NCBI GenBank assembly: GCA_002305635.1
Contig: DBPR01000021.1
Location: 1 to 64,000, forward strand
DNA from: Anaerolineaceae bacterium UBA1415
GTDB lineage: Bacteria > Chloroflexota > Anaerolineae > Anaerolineales > Anaerolineaceae
DNA length: 64,000 nt
Direction: 5' to 3'
Part shown: positions 25,854 through 33,610 of the stretch, in pieces
Layout of the letters: each line of letters opens with the position of its first letter
Position numbering within the stretch: position 1 is the first letter of the stretch
Program-made: the position numbers and the translations under genes
The notes under the pieces: model-generated
The model's database searches: none
What the model was told of the DNA's origin: nothing
Seen by the model: only the letters and a program-made list of their open reading frames with translations

Positions 25854-27848
25854 TTAGCCTTTTTTCTTGCCCAAAAGAAAATACAAACCAAGCATCACAG
25901 ACACGATGATCGCGGAAACAGGAAGCCAAAAAAGGTCACTCTTATCTTTTGTGCTGGCATGTTTGTCCAGCAATGCGCCTGATTCAACAGTAGGACGTGT
26001 AGTTTTGGTGGAATGCAAATGAGTAGGTTTGGTAAATACTACTTCGGTAGGTGTTGGCGTCTCAGATATTTCCGGCGTTGGTGAGCTTGTTCTTGTCACA
26101 CGAGTTGGTCTCGGCGTTGAATATGAGCTGGTAGCCGTTAAAAATGGTGTGGGAGTGCGTGTAGGGACTCGTGTGCTGGTGGGATACAACGTTCCGGTAG
26201 AGGTGGCGGTTGCGGTGGGGGTCCTGCTTGGGGCATCATTCGCTTGTGTGATGATCTTGATGGGACCAATGATCTGCTGAACGCTGTCATCAACATCGAT
26301 CACTTCCAGTTTATAGAAGTAGGTCGTTGATGGTTTGACTGACTGGTCAGTCATTTTGTATAAACCGCCACTGGTGGCTGATCCTTTTATAGGTATAAAC
26401 TGGCCGATTTTTTTATATTCACCATCTTCACTCGTTGAGCGAGAAATTTGGTAACCCCTGGTGTTCGCTTCAGTGGTGGTGCCCCAGTTTAAAATAACGG
26501 TGCCAGGATCATCCTCAGAAAGGCGAAATGCCATAACCGTGCTGATATCAAAACCAACCACAAAAGGCGTGTAATGCAGGTCATTGAGAAGATCAGGCCT
26601 GCCGTCATTGTCGATAACCGCTTCAATACTTTTATTTTGAAGATCGCAGCGGACTTCCTGCCCGCTGAAGATGTTTCCGGCTTCTGTTTGAGGGGTGTCA
26701 CCGACGTTATCCCAGCCGTTTGTTACCGATGTTTTCGGGTCAAACCACATTAATGGGAAGCGGGCAGGACGGCCTGAGCCACATAATGATAACGATTGCA
26801 CCATCTGTTCGCACGCCTGATTCTGATTGTATTTAAATCTCAAAGTAATTGAAGATGGGTTTTCTCCATCCGGCAAAAAGATATCAAAGTAGTTTCCACA
26901 GACATTTAGCGCGCGGGCGCTGTTGTCAGAAAAGGGCGCCTGATCGGCATGGTTTACAACGAATAAATTGGAATTTTCATCACTTTTAGCCGAAAACCCA
27001 TGGAAATCGTTTTGAGGATAGGAAGATGAAAGCCCCAGTAAACGAGCGGCAACCCCAACCTGCTCACTCAATATTTTTGCACTAAGGACTTTTGAATTGT
27101 CCGCGGAACAGTTGGGAGCCGCCTGGGAGGGCAAAACGCCCTCACCCCAAAAGTTGTGGTCGACCTTGCTGTTATTGGCACATCTCACCTGGATCGGGAA
27201 GCCATTCCCGATGATATTGTTTGCTTCCAAGACCAGGCTTGATGTCACTTCCGTATTCTCACTAATAAGAGCACTTGAATTGTTCTTTATTTCACTGGTT
27301 CGGATGGTCAGCTTGCCCAGGTTGTTTTGATGAAGGATAGCTGTCGCTCCGTTTTCGAGTGTGGAATGTTCGATCAAAACGTCCGAAGCGCTGTTGATAT
27401 GGATCAGGTCCCTGGAAGGATTGTTGCAGGTGCCGTCTGTGAGATAGATGTCTTTCAAGGTGACCCTGGAATTGATCACCAGCATTGGCTGGCCGCAGCT
27501 GCTGCTGGAAGTACTTAACCAACCACCATTCTCACCAATAAGATTGATTGGAAAATCAATGACCACCTGATGAGTTCTGATCTCATAAGGGGATAAGATG
27601 TATATGTTTGCCCCCTCAAGGTTATTATCTTTGGCGAAGCGGATCGCTTTGTTCAAGGCAATGGCGTCAACCGTGTCAGCTGCGTCGTTATAAAAACACT
27701 GAGCTTTACCAGCGCATTGGTTTTGGGTATTGGCTACGTATATGTCCAGATCGGCCGCTTGCCCATCAGATTCGCTCAGAGAGCAGACGCAAAGCAGCAT
27801 CAGCAGCAATACCAGCCTGAAAATTGGTTTACGATTGCTTGGTTTCAT
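25854..27848 (-). CDS. Secreted, C-terminally anchored protein with beta-helix and Fn3-like domains
   Basis: A 664-residue exported protein. It has a signal peptide (residues 1-32, ending near GQAA), then a parallel beta-helix-like region (about 90-240) with repeated short strands (VTLKDIYLTDG, VLIEHSTLENG, LTIRTSEIKNN). A fibronectin type III-like domain follows (about 440-530; TVILNWGTTTEANTRGYQISRS). A Thr/Pro-rich stalk of about 90 residues leads to one C-terminal membrane helix and KKKG. This suits a surface protein held out from the membrane. The start lies 7 bases after a TATAAT box. Confidence 0.8.
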   Translation of the reverse strand: MKPSNRKPIFRLVLLLMLLCVCSLSESDGQAADLDIYVANTQNQCAGKAQCFYNDAADTVDAIALNKAIRFAKDNNLEGANIYILSPYEIRTHQVVIDFPINLIGENGGWLSTSSSSCGQPMLVINSRVTLKDIYLTDGTCNNPSRDLIHINSASDVLIEHSTLENGATAILHQNNLGKLTIRTSEIKNNSSALISENTEVTSSLVLEANNIIGNGFPIQVRCANNSKVDHNFWGEGVLPSQAAPNCSADNSKVLSAKILSEQVGVAARLLGLSSSYPQNDFHGFSAKSDENSNLFVVNHADQAPFSDNSARALNVCGNYFDIFLPDGENPSSITLRFKYNQNQACEQMVQSLSLCGSGRPARFPLMWFDPKTSVTNGWDNVGDTPQTEAGNIFSGQEVRCDLQNKSIEAVIDNDGRPDLLNDLHYTPFVVGFDISTVMAFRLSEDDPGTVILNWGTTTEANTRGYQISRSTSEDGEYKKIGQFIPIKGSATSGGLYKMTDQSVKPSTTYFYKLEVIDVDDSVQQIIGPIKIITQANDAPSRTPTATATSTGTLYPTSTRVPTRTPTPFLTATSSYSTPRPTRVTRTSSPTPEISETPTPTEVVFTKPTHLHSTKTTRPTVESGALLDKHASTKDKSDLFWLPVSAIIVSVMLGLYFLLGKKKG

Positions 27849-27855
27849 TGTGGAA

Positions 27856-27861
27856 ATTATA
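27856..27861 (-). promoter_or_regulatory. -10 box abutting the secreted protein start
   Basis: TATAAT on the minus strand, 7 bases before the ATG at 27848, with no Shine-Dalgarno sequence. It is one of two back-to-back leaderless promoters. Confidence 0.6.
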
Positions 27862-27891
27862 CCTGCTTCATTGGTTTTTCTGGATTTATGT

Positions 27892-27897
27892 TAGACT
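27892..27897 (+). promoter_or_regulatory. Extended -10 box abutting the UbiA-like gene
   Basis: TGTTAGACT, with the hexamer ending 7 bases before the GTG at 27905 and no Shine-Dalgarno sequence. It faces away from the TATAAT of the divergent gene 30 bases away. Confidence 0.5.
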
Positions 27898-27904
27898 CTA
27901 AACC

Positions 27905-28774
27905 GTGCTTAGTAAGCTTTTTAAATATATAAAGAATGATTTGTTTTTTATTTTTGCCGCTCATCTCAGTCTACTGGCTGGCTCGGTTTTGGCTGGTTTT
28001 CGGTCGGGAGGTTTTAATCGTCTAAACCTGATCCTCGGGATAGGTACTATTTTGTTGGCATTTTTGTTGAAAGCCTTACTGGATTATCTCACCACTAATA
28101 AGATCAACCCTTATACAAAGATCAATCTGTCACGTCAGGATAACAAATCAGGATTAATTCTCTTAACCGTATTTCTGTTTATGGCCTTGTTTTTTATTTT
28201 ATATTTGCTTTTGCGGCAAAAGATACTGATCGGGGTCAATTTTTTCTACATCATTGCAATATTCGCTCTCTTTTTTCTACCTGTTACGGTTGTCGGCAAA
28301 GTCTTCGTCAGGAAATACGACCTATTTTTGGAGGCAATTGTTGTTTCCCCAATTTTCTTTTTGTACGGCATGGGGCTGCAGCATGAAAATCCTGTATTGT
28401 ATGATTTTCTGATGGCCTTGCCTCTCTTTTTCTGTTATATGGCAACGGCAATTGCTTATAATATTTCAGACATTGAAAAGGGATCAGCACTTCATGAAAC
28501 GGGCATGATCGGGCAGCTGGGTTGGGAAAATGCCTTTAAACTTCATAATTTCTCAATTCTCTTGACCTATATACCGTTATTTTTGTACCAAATCCTTACA
28601 AAAACATTTGCGCTTTACTGGCCTGTTTTGATATCATCTGTCATAGCGTTGTTTGAAGTATTTTTGTTAAGCAGAATTTCACTTGGCGTGAAACCAAACT
28701 GGAACTTTATAAGGATGACGGCGCTGTTACACTACTTTACAATAATCTATATATTGATCTATCCAATGATTTAG
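27905..28774 (+). CDS. UbiA-superfamily-like membrane protein with degenerate motifs
   Basis: A 289-residue protein with about eight or nine membrane helices. Two loops recall the UbiA prenyltransferase motifs: LLKALLDYLTTNKIN in place of NDxxDxxxD, and YNISDIEKGSALHETGMIGQLG, close to the second NDIxDIExD...G...LG motif. The first motif has lost two of its aspartates, so the usual magnesium-diphosphate chemistry is doubtful. It may be a divergent or inactive relative. The GTG start is set by the -10 box and reading frame. bcp follows after 8 bases, with its own AGGAGG. Confidence 0.5.
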   Translation: MLSKLFKYIKNDLFFIFAAHLSLLAGSVLAGFRSGGFNRLNLILGIGTILLAFLLKALLDYLTTNKINPYTKINLSRQDNKSGLILLTVFLFMALFFILYLLLRQKILIGVNFFYIIAIFALFFLPVTVVGKVFVRKYDLFLEAIVVSPIFFLYGMGLQHENPVLYDFLMALPLFFCYMATAIAYNISDIEKGSALHETGMIGQLGWENAFKLHNFSILLTYIPLFLYQILTKTFALYWPVLISSVIALFEVFLLSRISLGVKPNWNFIRMTALLHYFTIIYILIYPMI

Positions 28775-28782
28775 GAGGCTGT

Positions 28783-29238
28783 ATGTTAAAAACTGGCGAT
28801 ATCGCACCTGATTTTGAGCTACTCGATCAGGAAGGAAAAGCACATAAATTGTCTGATTACCTGGGAAAAAAGGTGATTCTTTACTTTTATCCAAAAGATG
28901 ACACTCCAGGTTGTACCAAAGAAGCCTGTAGCTTCAGAGATTATTTCGCGGAGTACCGCAAACACGGAATCACCATTTTAGGTGTCAGCAAGGACAGTGA
29001 AAAATCGCATTCCAGATTCGCTGAAAAGTATTCCTTACCATTCACTTTGCTGTCGGACAATGAAACGACCGTCGCGCAGGCCTACGGCGTTTGGGGACTG
29101 AAAAAGATGATGGGCCGGGAATATTACGGCATGAATCGCGTTACTTATGTGATCGATGAAGAAGGTAAGGTTCTTCAGGTTTACAAGAAGGTCAAACCTG
29201 AACATCATGCCGAAGAAATTTTAAAAGATATACTTTAA
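28783..29238 (+). CDS. bcp: Thioredoxin-dependent peroxiredoxin (BCP/PrxQ)
   Basis: A 151-residue peroxiredoxin that reduces hydrogen and organic peroxides using thioredoxin. The peroxidatic Cys44 is in DDTPGCTKEAC with the resolving Cys49 five residues later, the alpha2-resolving BCP arrangement. The remainder (FYPKDDTPGC, GVSKDS, FTLLSDN) is fully typical. AGGAGG precedes the ATG. It protects an anaerobe from oxidants (known role of the family). Confidence 0.95.
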   Translation: MLKTGDIAPDFELLDQEGKAHKLSDYLGKKVILYFYPKDDTPGCTKEACSFRDYFAEYRKHGITILGVSKDSEKSHSRFAEKYSLPFTLLSDNETTVAQAYGVWGLKKMMGREYYGMNRVTYVIDEEGKVLQVYKKVKPEHHAEEILKDIL

Positions 29239-29241
29239 AGA

Positions 29242-29270
29242 AAAACAGCCCCACACGGGGCTGTTTTATT
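29242..29270. terminator. Bidirectional terminator between bcp and rsfS
   Basis: AAAACAGCCCC (29242-29252) and GGGGCTGTTTT (29257-29267) form an 11-bp stem with a 4-base loop, U-rich on either strand. It lies between convergent genes. Confidence 0.92.
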
Positions 29271-29613
29271 ACTGAACCCGTAAAATGACCCTGGCCGTAT
29301 GCCAGAGGGTTTCCAAATTGTAATATTCCCGCAATTCAGCGGAAAGTAAATGGACGACGACATAGCCGTAATCCACAATTACCCACCCAGTTTGCCCACT
29401 GCCTTCGACGATTCCATTGTAGCCGTGCAATGCTTTTACTTTTTCTTTCAAGGTTGCTGAGAGGCTATCCAGCAAGCGTTCGCTGCTTGCGGTGGCGATC
29501 ACAAAACAATCCGTAAAATCTGAGATACCTTTGAGGTCTAACAGTAAAATGTTTTCCGCAAAATTTTCTTCCAAAATGTTGACGATATCACGTCCTAAGC
29601 TAATTGGTTCCAG
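29269..29613 (-). CDS. rsfS: Ribosomal silencing factor RsfS, probable CTG start
   Basis: RsfS binds ribosomal protein L14 and blocks subunit joining in slow growth. The family core is clear (ILLLDLKGISDFTDCFVIATASSERL, GWVIVDYGYVVVHLL). The first ATG/GTG/TTG-type start is TTG 29574, which removes the usual N-terminal helix and has no ribosome binding site. Thirteen codons upstream, CTG 29613 has GAGGTGA with ideal spacing (GAGG six bases away); its product (xEPISLGRDIVNILEE...) restores the family's N-terminus and gives 114 residues. An in-frame TGA two codons before CTG rules out a longer form. It follows thpR by 18 bases. Confidence 0.88.
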   Translation of the reverse strand: MEPISLGRDIVNILEENFAENILLLDLKGISDFTDCFVIATASSERLLDSLSATLKEKVKALHGYNGIVEGSGQTGWVIVDYGYVVVHLLSAELREYYNLETLWHTARVILRVQ

Positions 29614-29631
29614 CGTTCACCTCGTTTTTGT

Positions 29632-30210
29632 TTATTTTACCTTAAGAAAAAAATTTTCCAGAATTTTATAAATTGGGCCCGCGGGTGTGAGCGTGCTCTC
29701 GATCAGTTCAAACTTATTGACGCTTGTAGAACCAAATGCTGTTTCCTTACAGGTTCCCATTCTTTGAGAAATCATAATTCTTTCTTCTTTTGGCACATAA
29801 TCAGAAATTCTGGCTAAAGTCAGGTGGGGAGAAAGTTGTTTGTTCTCAATTTGGATCAAACTTTGCAAATTCCGGCAAATGGCATGATACAACGTTTGTG
29901 TCTCCCCCTGATCCTGACTGCCGATCCAAATAGTTCTAAGCGCATCAGGACGGCCAAAGAAACCTGTTCCGTTAAATAGGAGATCATAGGGCTTGATTTC
30001 ATTCGCGATATTTTTTAGTGAAACTTTTATTTCAGGGATGCGGGATTCTTCGACATCGCCCAAAAACAATAAGGTCAGATGCATCAACTCCGGCTTTACC
30101 CACCTGATACCGCGATAGGGCAATTCTTTTTTCAGCTCTAACTGAAAGTTATTGATCGCATTCTGTGATTCATGGCCCGGCTTGATCGCGATAAACAGTC
30201 TTTTAGACAT
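29632..30210 (-). CDS. thpR: RNA 2',3'-cyclic phosphodiesterase (2H family)
   Basis: A 192-residue 2H phosphoesterase (formerly 2'-5' RNA ligase) that opens 2',3'-cyclic phosphate RNA ends. Two HxT/S motifs are visible: HLTLLFLG at His44 and HLTLAR at His129. ATG 30210 (MSKRLFIAIKP) has GGAGG six bases upstream; a TTG four codons earlier is part of that ribosome binding site. rsfS is downstream in the same operon. Confidence 0.9.
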   Translation of the reverse strand: MSKRLFIAIKPGHESQNAINNFQLELKKELPYRGIRWVKPELMHLTLLFLGDVEESRIPEIKVSLKNIANEIKPYDLLFNGTGFFGRPDALRTIWIGSQDQGETQTLYHAICRNLQSLIQIENKQLSPHLTLARISDYVPKEERIMISQRMGTCKETAFGSTSVNKFELIESTLTPAGPIYKILENFFLKVK

Positions 30211-30452
30211 ATATCCCTCCAATTGATGTTATATCCTGCATAAGTATATTCTATTATTTTATGGTATAAATTGAATACCCTGCTGTGTTGGTGATGCGTT
30301 AACTCAGTTTTGTACCAACACCCTATAAAATGGTTTAATCTCACACCAGGGGATATGATAGACCCGAGTCAAGATTGACCCTGGAGGTAGAACCAGCCCT
30401 GCTTTTGCAGGTTCAAAACCATTTCGCACACGGCATAGCGGGGATTTTTATT

Positions 30453-30458
30453 TATAAT
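30453..30458 (+). promoter_or_regulatory. -10 box abutting the lipoprotein start
   Basis: TATAAT ends 6 bases before the ATG at 30465. This leaderless promoter would serve the lipoprotein-mtaB pair. Confidence 0.6.
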
Positions 30459-30464
30459 AGATAT

Positions 30465-31127
30465 ATGCGCAACTTCAGAGTTTTATTTCTACTTTTACTT
30501 GTATTCTCCCTGGCCGCCTGTTCTTCATTCAACAAAGGCAAGATCAGTCAGGATGTTTTGCCATGGAAGCCTTCCGGCAGTATTCTTTTCCAGGACGATT
30601 TTTCTGACGAAGAAACTGGTTGGGAAGTCGTTAATAATGCCTATGAGTTAAAAGGCTATTCCAACAGCGGCTACATGATCTCGATCAAACCAGCCAATTC
30701 AAGGACAGTTTCAACAACCAACCTGATATTTTCGAATTCAATTACGGATGCGAAAGTTCAGAAGATCACAGGCGCCAGAGAATCCCAGTTTGGTCTCGTT
30801 TGCCGCTATCAGGACAAACTTAATTATTACGCTTTTGTGATCAGCTCTGATGGGTATGCAGGGATTTTGCGTCTGCTTGATGGAGAGATCGAACTCATTG
30901 GCAGCGAGCAGTTTATCCGTGCCGAAGGAATATCACTGGACGATGGGATCAACAATATCACCGCAAGCTGTATTGATGACAACCTGCGGTTGATCGTCAA
31001 CGGCGAAACCATTGTCAGCGCGCAAGACTCCAGCTTTAACAACGGTCAAAACGGCTTTTTGGTGGAAACCTTTGAAGAAGGAAACCTGACAGCTGTCTTT
31101 AACGATCTGATCATTCTAAAACCCTGA
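30465..31127 (+). CDS. Lipoprotein of unknown function (concanavalin-like fold suspected)
   Basis: A 220-residue lipoprotein with signal peptide MRNFRVLFLLLLVFSLAAC and lipidated Cys19. The mature part starts with a polar linker, then a beta-rich domain (ILFQDDFSDEETGWEV, FGLVCRYQDKLNYYAFVISSDGYAGILR, LRLIVNGETIVSAQD) like the LamG/DUF1080-type sandwiches of many Chloroflexota lipoproteins. The open frame from 30375 is longer, but the signal peptide and -10 box fix the start. The stop overlaps the mtaB start (TGATG). Confidence 0.82.
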   Translation: MRNFRVLFLLLLVFSLAACSSFNKGKISQDVLPWKPSGSILFQDDFSDEETGWEVVNNAYELKGYSNSGYMISIKPANSRTVSTTNLIFSNSITDAKVQKITGARESQFGLVCRYQDKLNYYAFVISSDGYAGILRLLDGEIELIGSEQFIRAEGISLDDGINNITASCIDDNLRLIVNGETIVSAQDSSFNNGQNGFLVETFEEGNLTAVFNDLIILKP

Positions 31128-32389
31128 TGAAAATATTCCTCGATATGGTTGGCTGCCGCCTGAACCAGGCGGAATTAGATCTATTGGCGATCGATCTTGC
31201 CCGTAACGGAGCGACGATTGTATCAACACCTGAAAAAGCGGACAAGATCATCATCAATACCTGTTGTGTTACCAAAAAAGCCTGCGCGGATTCCAGAAAA
31301 ATGATCCGCCATTACCGTAATTTGAACAGCGCGGAGATAATCAGTACCGGTTGTTGGGTCAATATTGATACTCAGGAAGCACAGAATATCAGCGATATAA
31401 CAATTTTGAATTGTGATAAAGAGAAGATACCTGAAATTTTGCTAAATCATCATTCAGAACTTCCAGGTACATTGACAAAGAAACCAATTCTCGGGAAACG
31501 GACGCGCACGCGCGGCTTTGTCAAGGTTCAGGATGGCTGTATGAATCAATGCAGTTTCTGTCTAACGACCATCGCCAGAGGAGCGTCACGAAGTGAGCCC
31601 ACGGATAAAGTCGTTCGTCGGATTCATGAACTCGAAACCATGGGCGTCAAAGAGATCGTCCTTACAGGTGTACAGCTGGGCTCCTGGGGTAAAGAGCTTC
31701 AAGCAAGGTTAGTGCTCAGTGACCTGATACGAACCATCCTGGACCAAACGTGCATACCCAGAATTCGATTCTCCTCGATTGAACCCTGGGATATTGATCC
31801 GGATTTTATTGAACTTTTGAATGAAAAGCGCATTTGTGCACACCTGCATATCCCATTACAAAGTGGGGCGGACCCAGTCCTGCGGTCGATGCGCAGGCCA
31901 ATCAATGCGCAGCGTTTCTTTGAAGTCTTGAACCAGATACGTCAAATCGCGCCTAAGACGAGCATTACAACAGATATTATCAGCGGTTTTCCCACCGAAA
32001 CGCCTGAACTTTTTCAGGAATCATTTGAATTCATAAAAAAATGTAATTTTGATGGCGGTCATGTCTTTTCTTTTTCGCCGATGCCAGGAACTGATGCCGA
32101 AAACATGCAATCTTTGGTTCAGGATTCAGAAAAAAAACAGCGCACTAAATTGTTGATCGAGCATTTTAAGGAACAGGCAGAGAAGAGCAAACTGGCGATG
32201 ATCGGCCAACCCGGTAGTGTGCTATATGAAAGCAAAAGAGAAACAAAAGCGGGCACAAAATGGGTAGGGTTCGGTGAAAATTATCAGCGTGTTGAGACAT
32301 TTTCAACAGATAATTTGATAAATCAAATCCTTGACACCAAATTTATTGAATTAGATCCAAAAGGAAACCTAATTGGTAAAACTGCCTGA
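31127..32389 (+). CDS. mtaB: MtaB-type tRNA methylthiotransferase (radical SAM)
   Basis: A 420-residue methylthiotransferase. The N-terminal MTTase domain carries three cluster Cys (GCRLNQ, NTCCVT, STGC); the radical SAM motif CMNQCSFC is near residue 138; and a C-terminal TRAM-like segment follows. The family converts t6A37 of tRNA to ms2t6A. MtaB rather than MiaB is suggested by the GCRLNQAE N-terminus and overall pattern, though subfamily assignment without alignment is not certain. It is coupled to the lipoprotein by a one-base overlap. Confidence 0.85.
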   Translation: MKIFLDMVGCRLNQAELDLLAIDLARNGATIVSTPEKADKIIINTCCVTKKACADSRKMIRHYRNLNSAEIISTGCWVNIDTQEAQNISDITILNCDKEKIPEILLNHHSELPGTLTKKPILGKRTRTRGFVKVQDGCMNQCSFCLTTIARGASRSEPTDKVVRRIHELETMGVKEIVLTGVQLGSWGKELQARLVLSDLIRTILDQTCIPRIRFSSIEPWDIDPDFIELLNEKRICAHLHIPLQSGADPVLRSMRRPINAQRFFEVLNQIRQIAPKTSITTDIISGFPTETPELFQESFEFIKKCNFDGGHVFSFSPMPGTDAENMQSLVQDSEKKQRTKLLIEHFKEQAEKSKLAMIGQPGSVLYESKRETKAGTKWVGFGENYQRVETFSTDNLINQILDTKFIELDPKGNLIGKTA

Positions 32390-32767
32390 ACTGTCATGGT
32401 TTGGGTGATCGAATTATCTCAGACAATCATTGTGACTCACCGTTTCAATTGATATTAGGTATAAGCACTTAAACCTCGAATAATGCTTGCATTTCGCGTA
32501 TTTAAATAAATCATTACTAAAAAAGATGTGAAATATGAGTTGGCTGGATCTTCGGCAGGGTGGGGATAACATTGCATCTATAATATTACAAACAAAAAGG
32601 TATACCTGGTTTGATGTAAAATTGAACTTGCCTGTAAATTTTATCGGCATTATTATCTTGACCAATAAAGCAAACAAGGTAAAATTGAACAGTTATGGAT
32701 TTGAAAAACAGTCCTGATTTTAATGCGTCTCTGCTAAATTCAGGATAGACTGAAAGGAATTTGAACA
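32390..32767. other. AT-rich intergenic region upstream of rpmH
   Basis: This is the longest gene-free stretch (378 bases). It holds a 12-bp direct repeat GTAAAATTGAAC (32616-32627, 32679-32690), the rpmH promoter, and a single near-match to a DnaA box (TGGGGATAA at 32561-32569, one mismatch). A 60-codon open frame at 32535-32717 shows no coding character. There are not enough DnaA boxes to call an origin. Confidence 0.6.
32658..32685 (+). promoter_or_regulatory. Sigma-70-type promoter of the rpmH operon
   Basis: TTGACC (32658-32663) and TAAAAT (32680-32685) with 16 bases between, about 75 bases before rpmH. The -10 is part of the GTAAAATTGAAC repeat. Confidence 0.6.
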
Positions 32768-32938
32768 ATGACAAAACGGACTTATCAACCCAAAGTGAGA
32801 CGACGCGTTCGCGTGCACGGTTTCAGAGCAAGAATGGCTACTGCCGACGGGCAGGAGGTTTTGAAACGCCGCAGACGCCGTGGTCGCCATGTCCTTGCCA
32901 AAAGCGCCAACAACCACGTGAAGCGGGTCAGCTGGTAG
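32768..32938 (+). CDS. rpmH: 50S ribosomal protein L34
   Basis: A 56-residue, very basic protein: MTKRTYQPKVRRRVRVHGFR, then the RMATADGQEVLKRRRRRGR core of L34. It is a few residues longer than the usual 44-47, with a C-terminal extension (NNHVKRVSW). AAAGGA lies before the ATG. It starts the conserved rpmH-rnpA-yidD-yidC-jag run. dnaA, often upstream of rpmH, is not there. Confidence 0.97.
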   Translation: MTKRTYQPKVRRRVRVHGFRARMATADGQEVLKRRRRRGRHVLAKSANNHVKRVSW

Positions 32939-32960
32939 GAACAGGTGAAGTACAGCGGCT

Positions 32961-33314
32961 ATGGCTTCCATAGGCAGCCTTGCTGTTTTACGAAACTCAT
33001 TGGAAATAGCTGCAATCCGCAAGGAGGGTCAGTCTTTTTCTAACCGATTTCTTGTATTGGTCATCAAAAAAAACTCGGATAACAAGCCTTGTTTTGCCGT
33101 GATCGCCAGCAGGAAAGTCGGCGGAGCTGTAAAAAGAAACCGCTGTAAGCGCAGAATGAGATCCAGAGTGAAGATGCTTGCACCCAGGATTGCTGAAGAT
33201 CACAATTTCGTTCTTATAGCACGCCCTGATTTGTTGCAGGTTGATCCTGCCACTCTGGATAAGTCAATTGTCCAGCTCTTCCAAAGAGCTGGTTTGCTTT
33301 ATTCAAATGAGTGA
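32961..33314 (+). CDS. rnpA: Ribonuclease P protein component
   Basis: RnpA helps the RNase P RNA bind pre-tRNA. The 117-residue protein has the RNR signature (GGAVKRNRCKRRMR, about residues 54-67) and the FSNRFLVLVI strand. The start codon context is weak: AGGTGA is about 12 bases upstream. It overlaps yidD by 8 bases. Confidence 0.95.
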   Translation: MASIGSLAVLRNSLEIAAIRKEGQSFSNRFLVLVIKKNSDNKPCFAVIASRKVGGAVKRNRCKRRMRSRVKMLAPRIAEDHNFVLIARPDLLQVDPATLDKSIVQLFQRAGLLYSNE

Positions 33315-33600
33315 TTTTGAGACTGAAGATAAGAGTAAGTACGCAGACCCGCCCTTGAGCGAGCTGCCAAAAACTTTTGCCAATTTTCCCCGTCGGGTGG
33401 TGCTTTACCTGATCAAAGGCTACCAAATGACCTTCTCAAAAACGCTCCCTCCCAACACCTGTCGCTTTTATCCGACCTGTTCTCACTATGGATATCAGGC
33501 TGTTTACAAATACGGAGCGATCAAAGGCGGCTGGATGGCGATAAAACGAATTGTAAGATGCAACCCCTTCAATGAAGGTGGTATAGACCCTGTACCTTGA
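33307..33600 (+). CDS. yidD: Membrane protein insertion efficiency factor YidD
   Basis: A 97-residue protein with the YidD core (LIKGYQMTFSKTLPPNTCRFYPTCSHYGYQAV... KRIVRCNPFNEGGIDPVP). It assists YidC/Sec membrane insertion at the inner membrane. ATG 33307 overlaps the rnpA end by 8 bases, giving translational coupling; a longer frame inside rnpA (33241) is less likely. Confidence 0.95.
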   Translation: MSDFETEDKSKYADPPLSELPKTFANFPRRVVLYLIKGYQMTFSKTLPPNTCRFYPTCSHYGYQAVYKYGAIKGGWMAIKRIVRCNPFNEGGIDPVP

Positions 33601-33610
33601 CTGGAGATTT

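Noticed and set aside
32535..32717. 60-codon open frame upstream of rpmH
   Set aside because: It overlaps the rpmH promoter, has a poor ribosome binding site and no recognisable composition of a protein.
32390..32767. Chromosome replication origin next to rpmH
   Set aside because: Only one near-match DnaA box was found, dnaA and dnaN are absent, and there is no cluster of boxes; a skew calculation would be needed to support it.
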